Source of the DNA: Benincasa hispida
Lineage: Eukaryota > Streptophyta > Magnoliopsida > Cucurbitales > Cucurbitaceae
DNA: 64,000 nucleotides
Assembly (NCBI RefSeq): GCF_009727055.1
Contig: NC_052351.1
Location: forward strand, 60,327,312 to 60,391,311
Direction: 5' to 3'
A program made the position numbers and the translations under genes. Position 1 is the first letter of the stretch; every line of letters begins with the position of its first letter. Shown one piece after another: positions 10,291 through 21,754 of this stretch. The notes under the pieces were generated by a model, which saw nothing but the letters and a program-made list of their open reading frames with translations, was not told the origin of the DNA and searched no databases.

Positions 10291-12322
10291 TCGTCGTTAG
10301 TAAATATGTATTTACTTGACGACTTTCGTAAGTTTTCTTTTTGCCGGAGAGAAAACTCAAAATCTTTTAAAAAATTTTGTGAAAAACTTCCTCTTTTTTT
10401 TTTTTTTTTTTTCAAAATAGGAAACCGATTTTCTTTTAAACTCACGGTTACCATGATCAATAACCACCCACTTCATTTGGTTATTTAAAAGAAAAAAAAT
10501 TGATTATCTAATAATTAATATTATTATAAATATAAATGATAACCAACTTATCATACTATATTTATAACCTATAATTTTAATATTTCATCTCATGAAACAT
10601 ATAAACCATAGTCCTTTTCTATTCCATGGTACTTAATGTAATCTCATTTACATTAATCCTCCACTAGATGTATCTCATACATCATACCGATTATATTCAT
10701 ATATAATCAAAATACCTTTCGTCAATTTGAACATTTCAAATCAACACCAAGAACTTGATCCTTCAACATGAATCCAAGCTACCAAGGGGACCTCATGGAT
10801 CTGTAGATCTAAAGCTCCAATGGTACGTGAATAATTGACTAAACTCTTTAGTCATGGGATCACCATCTGTTAACTGCCAGACATTCCATTAAAGACCAAC
10901 AGTTGAACTCTCCTCATACAGATATATTATGTGTCCATCTTAACCAATCAGCAGTGCGACAACTCTTCACAGATCGCTCATAAGTACAGCTGGGCCAATA
11001 ACCGTTATGCTTCTGTAGTTACATCTGTCTCCTTAAGTACCAACCGGTCCCTCTAATGAATATAAATTATAGTCCTACTGTAAACACCCTCGGAGTTTTT
11101 TTTTTCAAGAATGAACTTTCGAGAACGAAAGTCTTTGAGGGCATTTTTGAATTTTGGACTTCAAGTGTAAGTGCGGGAATTTAATTGTTGGCGTGAAATT
11201 ATTCAATTTGGAAATTAATGACAGGAATTAATTTTCTTTTGAAACGGAAATGAATTTAATAGTATAAAATGGAAAGGAATTAAATGTAATTATATTTATT
11301 TCCTTTTTTGTTTTTATTATTATTATTATTACTATTTTTTTTTATAAAATTCAAACCCCACCCCCTTTTCTTCCTCACATTCGTGAGCTCGTCCAACGCC
11401 GCCCAAAGCCGCCGCGTCAGTTTCTTCTTCATGACCTCCATCCACCACTGCTCAAGCGCTTCGCTTTTGCCGTCACTGGATCTATCGATTTGGGTAAGAT
11501 TTCTGCCGTTTGGGTTTGTTTTCGGTTGATTCTTGAATACTCATTTACTTTTGGCATCAATTGGTTGATACCCATTGTGTTTCAACTTTGGATTCAAGTT
11601 TGTGAAGGTATTGAGATGTTGTTCAGTGAAGTTGGAGTTTGTTTAGCGAGTTTTGGTAAGTTTTTATGCTTTGATTTACCCTCTTGTGGGTTAAATTTTA
11701 GTTGTTGAGAAATTTTGGTAAAGTCATTTGAAAGTGATCTTTTTGACGAAGCTACATATGGATAATATATTTGAGACATTGGTAGTGAAGTATGTATTTG
11801 ATTCAAGCTTTAATCATGTAAGCCTAATTTCAAATTATGATTAGGGGTTGATTCAAGAATTTCATTTAAGATGAAGAAGAGTTTAGTTTGCTAATTATTT
11901 GGGCTTAAATTGGAGGTTTGGAAGGTAAATTCGAATTGGACCACACCTTAGGTAAGGTTATCTAGAAATATTTTGTAATATTTGGGTGTTTGGAATTTGG
12001 CCTTAACTATTAATTTTAAAGCCTGGTTTATGTTTAGGCTTGATTAAGGATTCAAGAATTTCACAAAGATTCAATTGTTTTTTGGTTCGACCTAATATCA
12101 AGGTAAGTAATCTTACTACTGGAACTGCCCACGGGCCAGGCATTAGATGTATGCTAGCATGATAAATGTACGTTATGGCAGAATGTTAGCATGATAGACT
12201 GATAGTATAATATGATCAAAGTGTGTTCTGGTACGAGATCTGAATTATTTATTTATTCACATAGACACTTGAATGCTAGTATGAGATGGTATGTGCTTCC
12301 ATATGGTTGTATTTGATCTGAT

Positions 12323-12430
12323 GATGTTGAGGTACACATGTATGTTGCAGAACCATGATGTTGAGGTATATGTGTATGTTGTAGAGCCATGATGTTGAGG
12401 TTTATATGTATGTCATAGATTCGTACAGTG
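12323..12430 (+). repeat. Minisatellite in gypsy LTR, about 36 bp unit
   Basis: Three diverged units of the type GATGTTGAGGTACACATGTA followed by TGTTGCAGAACCAT. Confidence 0.75.
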
Positions 12431-12490
12431 ATGATTATGATGTTGAGACTATGCAAATGTCCTTACTGATTAATTAGATGCCTATTAGAT

Positions 12491-12621
12491 TTTGTGTTTC
12501 CTTCGGGATTCACCAGTTTGTGTTTCCTTTGAGATTCACCAGTTTGTGTTTCCTTCGGGATTCACTAGTTTGTGTTTCCTTCGGGATTTACCAGTTTGTG
12601 TCTCCTTCGGGATTCACCAGA
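12491..12621 (+). repeat. Minisatellite in gypsy LTR, about 26 bp unit
   Basis: Five units of TTGTGTTTCCTTCGGGATTC plus ACCAG, differing by single substitutions. Confidence 0.9.
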
Positions 12622-13896
12622 GGTAGTTGGCATACTTAACTACAGTAGGATAGGACTCAGTCTCCTTCTTGTTTCATGTGTATATGTGTCTTATGAGGAC
12701 TAGAGCAGTGTATATGTTTCACCAGAGGCGGGTATCTAGAGGACATAGATGTCTAGCTTGACCCCAGTAGTGGGGTTAATTACTGAGTATTTTATACTCA
12801 TTCTTTCTCATGTTGTTGTTTCAGGTAATGGTAGAGATGCATCGGCGATGGACAAGCAAAATTCGTGATCGAGCCACTGGGACTAGTTTTTACGCTTCCG
12901 TTCATGAGATTTAAAGTTCTTTTCATGTTCCTCTTAACTTTTAGTTTTGATGCTTAAAACTTACTTTAGAATTGTTTTTCAGACTTATTTATTGTTCTTT
13001 ATGATTTATGGGTATCTTATTATTGTTTTAATATTTGAATTTAATGAAAGTCTTTTGAACTTACCTTATTTAATTAGCATTTATTTCGCCATAACCGAGT
13101 GTCGTTTTGAGTTTCATGCATACATGTATTTAGTAACGTCCTAACTTAAGTCCTAGGGGGTCGGGTAGTTACACCTACTATGACTGAGTCTTCTCTTCTA
13201 AAGAGAAGCTGTGGCCATTATGTTCAAGCCCTCGGAATTAGCCCTTAAGGGAGCAATCTCTCTACTTATCCCTGCTTCGGGAAAGAAGTGAATTCCATAT
13301 TGTGAATTGAGTTCCCAGCTCCCAGATCAGACAAGTCCCCAAAAAGGTAGGTATGTTGAGTTGGCAATCTGGCCACTCTCACCCATACTAATCAAAGGAC
13401 CGCCCTCAAAGGCAGGAGTTCACAAAACACTCATGATTGAGGTTGTGTCACCTTTGGTGGTTTAGGTGAGATGAAAGTTTCTAGTATTAACAGCGTTATA
13501 TACAAAGTCTAGTCATCTCGTGGTCCAGGTCTTATACAAACTCTTTGTACAGGACACCCCCGCTCCATGTCTCCACACGAATGGTTCGGATCAACCATCT
13601 GTAGTAGTTTACAACACTTGCCTCTACAAAGCAGGTCGTATCCGTAGTGTCACCAGGATCAAGTATCCCACCTTAATTCTTATACTACAGATCGATTTAG
13701 GTTATCACTTAAGGCATGATCCACTTATATATCATATATACATGCTTAAGTTCACATAAGATAACCAAAGAACTTTGTTTATTGGATATGAGTAAATGCC
13801 AGAATTAAATAACATTTATTTTATTCATTGAACAATGTGTATCTTTACAAAACAATGAGACTCTGGGAGAATTAAGACACCAATCCCAACAGGACC

Positions 13897-16800
13897 CATG
13901 TTGAATATAGAGGCCAAAGTGTCGAGTGCCACTTACATATCTTAGTACTCTCTTCACCGCTTACCAGTGAACGTCCGTAGGTTTCTTTAAGTACTGACTT
14001 AGATGATTAACCGCATATGTAATGTCAAGTCTCGTAGTGGTTAAGTACTGTAGGGCACCAATCGTGCTTCGATAGATATAGGGATTGTCAAGAGGAGTGC
14101 CATCGGAGATGGAGAGTTGATTGTTTAGAACACTCGGAGAGGGTGCCGGTTTTAGATCTCCAAGGTCAAGATGGTGAAGTAGGTCCTTGACATACTTTTC
14201 CTGCTTCAGTAGAACTCCATCGAGGACAGTGTGTAGTTGGACTTCAAGGAAGTAATGGAGTTGGCCAAGATCCTTTACAGCAAACTTGGAGTCCAAGGTT
14301 GTTACAAGCTTGCTGATTACCCGCGGATTGGTGCCAGTGATAATTATATCATCAACATATACTAGTAAGAGTATCAAGGTAGAAGTGCTCCGATATATGA
14401 AGAGAGATGTATCAGACTTAGCATTCTGAAAGTCCTAGCTACATAGTGCTGTTTGCAGTGTGTTGTTTGAGGCCATATATGACCTTGTGTAATAGACATG
14501 ATTTGGTAGTTGAGGATTAACAAATCCTTGCAGTTGGCACATGTTAACTTTTTCATCGAGGACCCTATTAAGGAAGGCGATATTGAAATCTAAATGTCTC
14601 AGCTGCCACCATTTGGATACAACAAGGTTAATGACGATCCGAATGGTGGATGTCTTTACCACTGGACTAAATGTCTCAAAAAATCAATGCTTGAGTTTTG
14701 ATGGAAGCCTTTTGCTACAAGGCGTGCCTTGTAGCATAGAATAGAGCCATTAGAACTCCATTTGATTCTGAATACCCATTTATTGCCAACAACGTTCATC
14801 GACGGTGATGGAGGAACTAAAGTCTAGGTCTGATTTTTCATTAGTGCTTGAAATTCATCACTCATCGCTTTGTTCCACTGCGTGGTTTTGAGCGCATCAC
14901 TAACTCGGGTAGGTTTGGTTAGGGACCAGTCTTTTTAGGTTTGGGAGGACAGTATTTTGGGTTTGAAGATGCTTACTTTTCCTTGGGTAATCATGGGATG
15001 AGTAGACACGGGTACAGGGTGTGGGACAGTATCGGGTGAAGATTGGGCAGTGGACGACAAAGGTAAACGATTGGTGGGTTGGGCGGTAAGTGATGGTGAG
15101 TCAGGTAGTAAACGATCGGAGGGTAAACGATCGGTGGGTACACAATCAGTGGGTAAGTGGGTGGTGGTAAACAATGGCTGGATAAACGATCACTGAGTAA
15201 ATAATCGTTGGGTAAACGATCGGTAGGTAAACTATCGGTGGGTAAATGATCGGTGGGTTGTACATTACACGATGAGGGTAAACGATCACTGGGTAAATTA
15301 TCGGTAGGTGAATGATCGTTGGGTGAACGATCGCTGGGTAAGCAACTGGTAGGTAGACGATCGGTGGGCTAGACACTAGATGATGAGGGTAAACGATCGT
15401 TGGGTACACAATTGGTGGGTAGATAATCAGAAGAAGAAGGTGGGAAGGTTGGGCTGTCTGTAGAAGTATTAGTTGGTGATTGAGTGTGGGTTGTTCTGAC
15501 AATTGGTGAAGGTGAGGTTGTGGACGTAGAGGGCATAGAGTCACTGTGTGGTGTGTCCTGACTGAGGGACAGCCAGGAAACCAGGTGGATGGTAACTGCT
15601 TGCTTGGCTGGTCTGCAAGCTGAAGGAGACATTTGACAAGGAAAGTTAGTTTCATCAAACACAACATGCCGAGAGATGAATAGCCTACCACTGGGGTTAA
15701 GGCCTTTATAGCCTTTGTGATTCACAACTGGACCGAGATAGATGCACTTCTCTGTGCAATAGCTTAACTTATGTAAATTGAATGGTCTCAAGCAGGGGAA
15801 ACATGCACACCCAAATATTCGAAGCTCCTCAAACCTGAGCTTCTTTTTTAACATCACTTCCATTGGAGACTGTCCATTTAGGACATGGGTGGGCAGGCCA
15901 TTAATCAGCAGAGTTGAGTATAAGAAAGCATTCCACCAATGATGTAAAGGAAGATGTGCTTGGGCTAGTAGGGTTAGCCCTGTCTCCATTATGTGTCTAT
16001 GCTTCCTCTCAACCCTTCCATTTTTTCCTGACGTATATGGACAGGTGTACCTAGAGGAAATGCCAAGCTGATGACAGAATTTGTGTATCTTGACAAATTC
16101 TCCACCATTATCCGACTGTAGGGACTTGATCAGTGTATTGAACTGAGTTTGTATCATGGTGAAAAAGTGTTGAAAAGCTGCCAGTGTGTCACTTTTTAAC
16201 CTCAGAGGATAGATCCATATGTAGCTACTGTGATCATCAACAAAGATAGCATAACATTTGTACCCATCTGTAGACAAGAGAGGAGTTGGACCCCACAAAT
16301 CAGTATATATAAGTTCAAAGGTTGCATATGTTCTTGAGTTAGAGTTAGGGAAGGCTAAAGAATGTGATTTGCCATAGCTACAAGAATCACAAAATTTGAG
16401 CTCTTCATTAGATAACATAGGTAGATTATAGCCTTTGATAATAACTCTAGTATTTTTTACGAAGGATGGCCAAGCCTTCTATGCTATGTAACCTTAGACA
16501 TCCTATGCTTCGAAGATATGCTAAGAGCAGACAGATCTTTATTCTTGTGCACTGGTTGCGATGGTACTCCGTTTCCTACTGACTTCGAGTTAACTTCTGC
16601 ACCCTCTAACTGATATAGTCCATCTTTAAGCATTTCTTTCATTACTGTTTGTCCCATACCCTTGTCTTAACAAGACAGTAATCCGTGTGAAATTCAATAA
16701 ACACGTTATTGTTTTTTGTTAGCTTAGATATACTGACCAATTTTTTTGCTATGGCCGGCACACATAACATATCATTCAGTTTCAAATTGCAGGCATCACT

Positions 16801-18090
16801 AGATAGACATACAGTTCCAACATGAGAAATTTTTAGAGTATTACCATTAGCTACAGTGACTGTTTCAGTACCTGAGTATTCAGTCGAATTGTCAAGATTG
16901 TTGAAGTCTGAGGTAACATGATTGGAGGCACCACTGTCAGCATACCAATCTGCATCAGTCATGTTTTCTTATCTTGTTAGAAAGGGGTTACTTCCATAAG
17001 CAGTGACTAGGGCTATTGGGTGAGGTTGTGTGTTTTTGGTCTGGTTGTTGGGGAAGGGTTGTCCCATGTTTTGAGGAGAATTGGGAACAAAATCTCTATT
17101 ATACCTATTGAAGCAGTAGAACGCTATGTGTCCTACCTTCCCACAGACTTGACACACAGGTTTGTTGTTGTTTCTTCCCCTGTCTCGACCTCTGCCATGG
17201 CCACCACCACCTCGTTATCCTCCCCCAGTAGACTGGTTGCTGCTATTGGTCTTGTTATTTTGATTGACATGTCTAGTATTTGTCATATTCACTGATGCAT
17301 TACTGACTTGGTTGAAGCCTACTGTCGTCTTTTGGTTTGACTGATGTTCCAATCTCCTTTCATACAGGAGAAGTTCTGACTGCATATCAAGCCACGTTTG
17401 CTATCCCTTGGATCGTGGCCACGATGGCATTGTACTCTTCATTAAGTCCTAGTAGTACCTGTGAAACAAGAGCTCTTGGTGGCACAGGACTACCAGCTTG
17501 CTCAAGATTGTCAGCATTCATTTTCATAGTTTGAAGGTACTCTTCCATTTTCAAATTACCTTTCCTGGTTGTTTGAAACACATGTCTCAGATAATCTTCT
17601 TCAACCCTAAACTGAACACCAAAGAGTTGTTAAATGCTGGTCCACAGATCCCTTACACATTCACATCCCATCACTTGAATGGCAACCTCTAGTGTCATGG
17701 AGTTATACAGCCAGCCGATGAGGAGTTAATCTACAGCCATCCGCGCTTTTTATTGAGGATTTACCTCAAGTGCTGTCGACGAGCTGGAAGCACCACTGCC
17801 ATAGCTTCCTTCTGTGCTACGCGGAGTAGCTCCTGCTCCAGTCGATCCAGTCGGTATGCTCTTATCAACTGCAGGTTGCAGAAACATTGGGAGACAAACC
17901 TTTTGTCTGGTCAGATGTCCTTCGAGTCAATAACTCCAAAGGATTGGAAGCGCCAAGTTTTTCCATAGGAGTAAATTGCTACGATGAGTTTAATAGAGGT
18001 TATCTGATTGAGGAGTTGGTTCAAGGGTGGGCCGTTGAAGTTGGTTGTGCCGAGGGTGGCTCCCAGGTTTCCTTGATTGACGTTGTTCAT
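13897..18090 (-). pseudogene. Gag-pol of copia element 1, broken
   Basis: The gag start is taken at the ATG at 18088-18090, 6 nt after the PBS; the frame is MNNVNQGNLG. Gag follows in pieces: a helical segment with LLGLNEEYNAIVATIQG at 17387-17581 and a CCHC knuckle CQVCGKVGHIAFYC near 17113-17154. Protease has DSGASNH near 16920-16940. Integrase is one frame, 15369-16418, with CDSC, then catalytic Asp in YTDLWGP (residue 40), Asp in QSDNGGEF (103) and Glu in GRVERKHR (about 137). A low-complexity linker at 15000-15420 encodes LPTDR repeats. Reverse transcriptase is fragmented at 14374-14662 and 13961-14377, the latter with YVDDIIITG. RNase H starts and is cut by the nested LTR at 13896. Stops and frameshifts lie between these blocks, so no polyprotein can be made. 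PR-IN-RT-RH order and PBS type are copia. Confidence 0.93.
15000..15420 (-). repeat. 15 bp array encoding LPTDR repeats between IN and RT
   Basis: The unit on the minus strand is ACCGATCGTTTACCC and variants, about 25 units. In the integrase frame it encodes LP-T/S/N-DR pentapeptides. One in-frame stop (after PSSSSV) and at least one frameshift interrupt it. Copia polyproteins often have a variable linker here, but a DNA-level array made of the same CGATCGTTTA word as the LTR arrays is unusual. Confidence 0.85.
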
Positions 18091-18095
18091 TATTA

Positions 18096-18107
18096 GCTCT
18101 GATACCA
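18096..18107 (-). promoter_or_regulatory. Primer binding site, tRNA-iMet type
   Basis: On the minus strand TGGTATCAGAGC directly follows the 5' LTR end CTAACT. This is the standard copia PBS, complementary to the 3' end of initiator tRNA-Met. Confidence 0.95.
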
Positions 18108-18785
18108 AGTTAGAATGTGAGGTTGAAGGATATGGCTGACTCACGTGGCAAGTCGAAGTGCTTGTTGTCGTTTGAAGAGGTATACAACTGGACAGTAAGC
18201 GATAGTGCTGCAGAGGTAAACGATAACGTCAACAGTTAGACGATAGTGTCAAGAGGCGGACGATAGCACTTAGACAAGGTAAACGATAGTGTCAAGAGAT
18301 AGACGATAACGTTTGGTGGAGGTAGACGATGACGTCTGAAGGAGATAGACGATAGCTTCAAAAGATAGACGATATTGTGTAGACGATAGCGTTTGGTGGA
18401 GGTAGACGATGACGTCTGAAGGAGGTAGACGATAAATGATATCGTGTAGATGATAGCATCAGGAGGTAGACGATATCGTGTAGACGATAACATCAAGAGG
18501 TAGACGATAGTATCAGAAAAGGTAAACGATAGTTTCAATCAGGCAAACAATAACTCTGACAGTACACGACAGTGGCAAGCCAACTTTTCATTTATAATTT
18601 CTTGTATATTGAAATGTACATAGGTGATGTATTTATACAATATGAAATCCTTAATTTGAGAATGCAAAAATAACTCAACAAAACAAATGGTTAGACACTT
18701 TGTTGTAACCAACCTATTCCTTTGGTAAGCCCTATTCTTTTGATAGAGAGGCAAGACTGTATTTTATGTGTTGGCATCCTTAACA
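18108..18785 (-). repeat. 5' LTR of copia element 1 (678 bp)
   Basis: Same ends as the 3' LTR. It is 122 bp longer, mainly because the GACGATAGCGTC array (about 18200-18560) has extra units around 18361-18490. TATAAATA at 18630-18637 (minus strand) places the array downstream of the transcription start. Over the 205 nt next to the TG end I count 12 differences from the 3' LTR, so the insertion is not recent. Confidence 0.93.
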
Positions 18786-18790
18786 AAATA

Positions 18791-19384
18791 AATCAGTGTC
18801 AACTAATCATTTGGTTAATCAGATTTAATACTAACTTGTTCAATAAATTGAACTTCTTGTTTCTTTTTCATTCTACGGTTTTTTATTTTTGACTCTTTGG
18901 TATCAGGGTTTTGTTTTACAGGTTACTTCTTCCCCAAATTACAAATTTATCATTGAACCATACGAAGCAGGTGCGCTTTCTTCCATTTAGATTTTGGCAC
19001 CAACATGTAGTATATTCACATAGTGATATTTTTTGTTGCTTCTTTTCTAATATTTAATCATTTTTTTATGATATATTGAAAAATATTAATTCACTACTTG
19101 GAAACATATTATGTTAATTCCCTTTCTGGTTCATTTCTATTTTTACACCCAGTTCCTCTGTATAATGTTACATTATTTGACTGAGGTTAGTGTTATGTTA
19201 ATATCATTTTAATTTTATAAATAATCCAAAATCTCACATTCTAGGAGAAACATGATAGCACTGAAAATATGTTATCTTAGTGTCTCTAATCTTATCCATT
19301 TATGATTTTTTTTATGTGCTTAAAAGTTTATATTTATAGGATCTCGAGTAATATAAATATTCTGAAACGTTATAGGTCATTCGG
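18791..19384. other. Spacer right of copia element 1
   Basis: AT-rich; no gene or repeat end recognised. It begins with the right AAATA target duplication at 18786-18790. Confidence 0.4.
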
Positions 19385-20500
19385 AGTTAATTTGGAGTAA
19401 TTAGGTACTAAAAATGGCATTCGAGGCTCAAAGGGGAGAGAAAGTGACAAAAGTGCCCAAGGCGAGAGCGTCGTGATGCCCAATGACGTTAAGGCATGGC
19501 ACTCTTCACATAATGCTGAAAAATAGTGCAATGTCATGGTGCTATTGCACGATTATAAAAATTGCACTTCGGTTTTTAGGTCATATTTTTTTTTATTCAG
19601 GTGGCCGTTTTGGGTGAATGACCACTCGTTTTCTTCGTGTTTTGCCCTCAATCCATCTACATAACATTAGTTTTTAGGTATTCTTTCATCTTCTTTCTGT
19701 AATCAAGCAAAAACGATGTTGGGTTCTATCTTTTCCACCACCATAGAGAAGGTAAGATCTATGGTTTTCTACTTTAGGGAATTTTGGAGGAATCCGTTGT
19801 ACTTTTTGGAGTATTTTGATAGTTTGATTGAGATTTCTTGTGTATGAGTTTTACTCTTGGTTTATTGATTATGAATTACATTTTTTTATTATTGATTGAC
19901 AACCAATGCTTGATTGTGCAATTTGATGCTTTAGATTAACGTATAATGCGTGACATATAATTGTATGTTAATCTCCAAGACGCAATAGGTTAGATAGGCT
20001 TGTAATTTGTTGTCGACAATAAAGAGTATTGTTCTATCGATCTAGGAAAAACCGTATTAGATTTTTAATTAGCCTTTTCCTATTGAAAATTTATCATAAC
20101 GTAATCCTAAAGCATAATGTAGTTAGTTAAATTGATTAGGATGCTTCTCAACTAACTAAATTGGCTAATTTGGTATTTTGGACCATTGGTTAGCTTTTCT
20201 AATCAATTAGGCTAAGCATAGGCAAGAATTTAAAATCATGCTTTGATAATTTGAAGATGAAAATTACATTGGATGATTCTGTTCCTCTAAGTTAGAATGT
20301 TTCGTTTAATTGCATATCTATCCTTTATTTTTCTTTCTTGTACTTTATTTTCATGCATATTCAAATCTCAAACCACACAACCTCCATTTATTGCTTTAAC
20401 GAAATAATTAACTTTGAGAAACTAATTTTCGTGCTTCCCTGTGGATGGATCCTATCTTACCATTTGTACTATTTAATAGTATATATAGTATTAATTTGTA
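19385..20500 (+). mobile_element. Gypsy LTR remnant (Athila/Tat-like)
   Basis: The segment GGTGGCCGTTTTGGGTGAAT with GACCACTCG near 19603-19630 is the reverse complement of a segment in the gypsy LTR fragments at 42425 and 47020. The stretch CGTGCTTCCCTGTGGATGG near 20430 resembles the conserved 3' part of Athila/Tat LTRs. No PBS, gag or pol follows, so this is a truncated LTR. Both edges are approximate. Confidence 0.55.
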
Positions 20501-20810
20501 CAATCTAAATTTTATTTGATTGGTCATTTACATGCAACAACAAAAGACTGCAATCAAATCACAACAAGATATATGTACCTTCTTAGACTTCTTTTCTACT
20601 TCACATTTGAATGAAGCTCCCATGCTATTTCTTTGTCAATGTTGTCCACATTTTCTCTCTTTCTACCCCATTTTAAAAATTTTGGCATTATCCTATGCCT
20701 TCTTGTCTTTTTATGCATAGAATTTGGATCTAATTTGCATATGATAGGAAACCTAATAAATCAATGATAATTTAAAAAGTGGACTTTATTTGATTATGTT
20801 TGTTGTTGTT

Positions 20811-21187
20811 GTTTACGTGTGTTTCATACTTGAATTGAAATGTGAGGTCCACTTCGAAATTTGTAATAAAGAAAAATGCAAACTAATTGACGAGTAGATG
20901 AGTAATCCAATTGTGTTTGAAGATTACATGAGATCCACTTTATCGATACCATTACTGTTATAGATATTGTTTTTATTACATTACGAAAATTATGTATCCA
21001 ACACATTTTTTGTTACTGTTACCATTATCATTAGAGTAAAACGGTAACAACAATAATAAAGATGAGAATTTCATAATAAACGTGATAAAAAAAACAATAT
21101 AACATTTGCAATTGTGATCCATTACGATTGATCTATCAAATGGAATCCCATTGCAATTACACCAATTTTAATTACGGATTGATAAAC
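20811..21187. repeat. MITE family C, copy 1
   Basis: Starts GTTTACGTG and ends GATAAAC. It shares ordered blocks with 41515-41912 (AATTTGTAATAAA, CCAATTGTGTTTGAAGATTAC, GATCCATTACGATTGATC, ATTACACCAATTTTAATTACG). No coding capacity. Confidence 0.65.
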
Positions 21188-21278
21188 ATGGTCTAAGTTA
21201 TAAAAATATATGGAGAATTAAAATCACTTTTTTTTAACTATTTTAGTTTAGATCTCAGTTTCAAAATATATATATATA

Positions 21279-21316
21279 CTGTCTCTTATACACATCTAGA
21301 TGTGTATAAGAGACAG
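21279..21316. other. Nextera junction adapter, copy 1 (artefact)
   Basis: CTGTCTCTTATACACATCT is followed immediately by AGATGTGTATAAGAGACAG: two Tn5 mosaic ends head to head, the exact layout of the Nextera mate-pair circularisation junction. It follows a (TA)n run. This is library adapter retained in the assembly, not plant sequence. Confidence 0.95.
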
Positions 21317-21340
21317 ATTTAAGCATGATCTCCTTAAAAT

Positions 21341-21378
21341 CTGTCTCTTATACACATCTAGATGTGTATAAGAGACAG
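21341..21378. other. Nextera junction adapter, copy 2 (artefact)
   Basis: The same 38 bp head-to-head mosaic-end pair. The 24 bp between and after the two copies (beginning ATTTAAGCATGATCTCC) is itself repeated at 21379, so a gap was filled with adapter-containing reads more than once. Confidence 0.95.
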
Positions 21379-21719
21379 ATTTAAGCATGATCTCCTTAAA
21401 AAAATAAAAATAAAAAGAGAAAAAAATTATTATGTAACCCTCCAAGATCAGGATTAAGAATTTAGATTTTGCACTTGGTTAGGCCAGCAACCTGGCAACA
21501 TTATTATTTGCTTGTCTTAAATTTGGAGTTTTTATGATTGAGCTAATTAGGAAAGAAAAGTTGCACCTTCTTTGGTTTAAGTAGTAATTATCAATTTTTT
21601 AAAATCTTTCTTAACAATACTTGTATATCCTAATGATCTCTCTCATTTCATATATGATTTGTTCATTCATGTACATTTCTTAAATTCAGACATTACATAT
21701 TTAAATAGGCAAATGAAAG

Positions 21720-21754
<35 letters not shown>

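Larger units (their letters stand above)
11079..13173 (+). mobile_element. Gypsy-type solo LTR, third nesting level
   Basis: Starts TGTAAACACC and ends GGTAGTTACA, flanked by the perfect 5 bp duplication CCTAC (11074-11078 and 13174-13178). The interrupted host sequence is intact in the sister LTRs (AGTCCTACTATGACTGAG near 48052 and 58001), which confirms the insertion site. Length 2.1 kb, no coding domains. The terminus GGGTCGGGTAGTTACA resembles Tekay/Del chromovirus LTR ends, which sets the strand; that assignment is from memory. It contains a TATA-like TATAAAATGG near 11262 and two minisatellites. Confidence 0.88.
9561..13891 (-). mobile_element. Solo LTR, copia family B, inside copia 1
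   Basis: On the minus strand it starts TGTTGGGATTGGTG and ends GATTTCCTTCA. The perfect 5 bp target duplication GGACC flanks it (9556-9560 and 13892-13896). There is no internal region, so it is a solo LTR left by recombination between the two LTRs of an inserted element. Without the nested gypsy LTR it is about 2.2 kb, matching the 2.1 kb LTR at 56610-58721. It carries CGATCGTTTA-type repeats at about 10080-10290. Confidence 0.93.
8510..18785 (-). mobile_element. Copia element 1, full length with nested insertions
   Basis: A Ty1/copia LTR retrotransposon read on the minus strand. It is flanked by the 5 bp target duplication AAATA (8505-8509 and 18786-18790). The LTRs are 8510-9065 (3') and 18108-18785 (5'). 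The PBS for initiator tRNA-Met abuts the 5' LTR and a polypurine tract abuts the 3' LTR. The domain order gag, zinc knuckle, protease, integrase, reverse transcriptase, RNase H is that of copia. The span of 10.3 kb is long because a solo LTR (9561-13891) carrying another solo LTR was inserted. Without that insertion the element is about 5.9 kb, a normal size. Frameshifts and stops make it non-autonomous. Confidence 0.95.

Noticed and set aside
11308..11529. A frame that starts in a T-rich tract and includes a Ser- and Ala-rich part
   Set aside because: It is inside the gypsy solo LTR between TGTAAACACC and GTAGTTACA; it is probably leader sequence downstream of the LTR TATA.
15146..15691. A 181-codon frame with YPTIVYP-type repeats
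   Set aside because: It is an out-of-phase reading of the 15 bp array; the integrase frame gives LPTDR in phase with the upstream domains.
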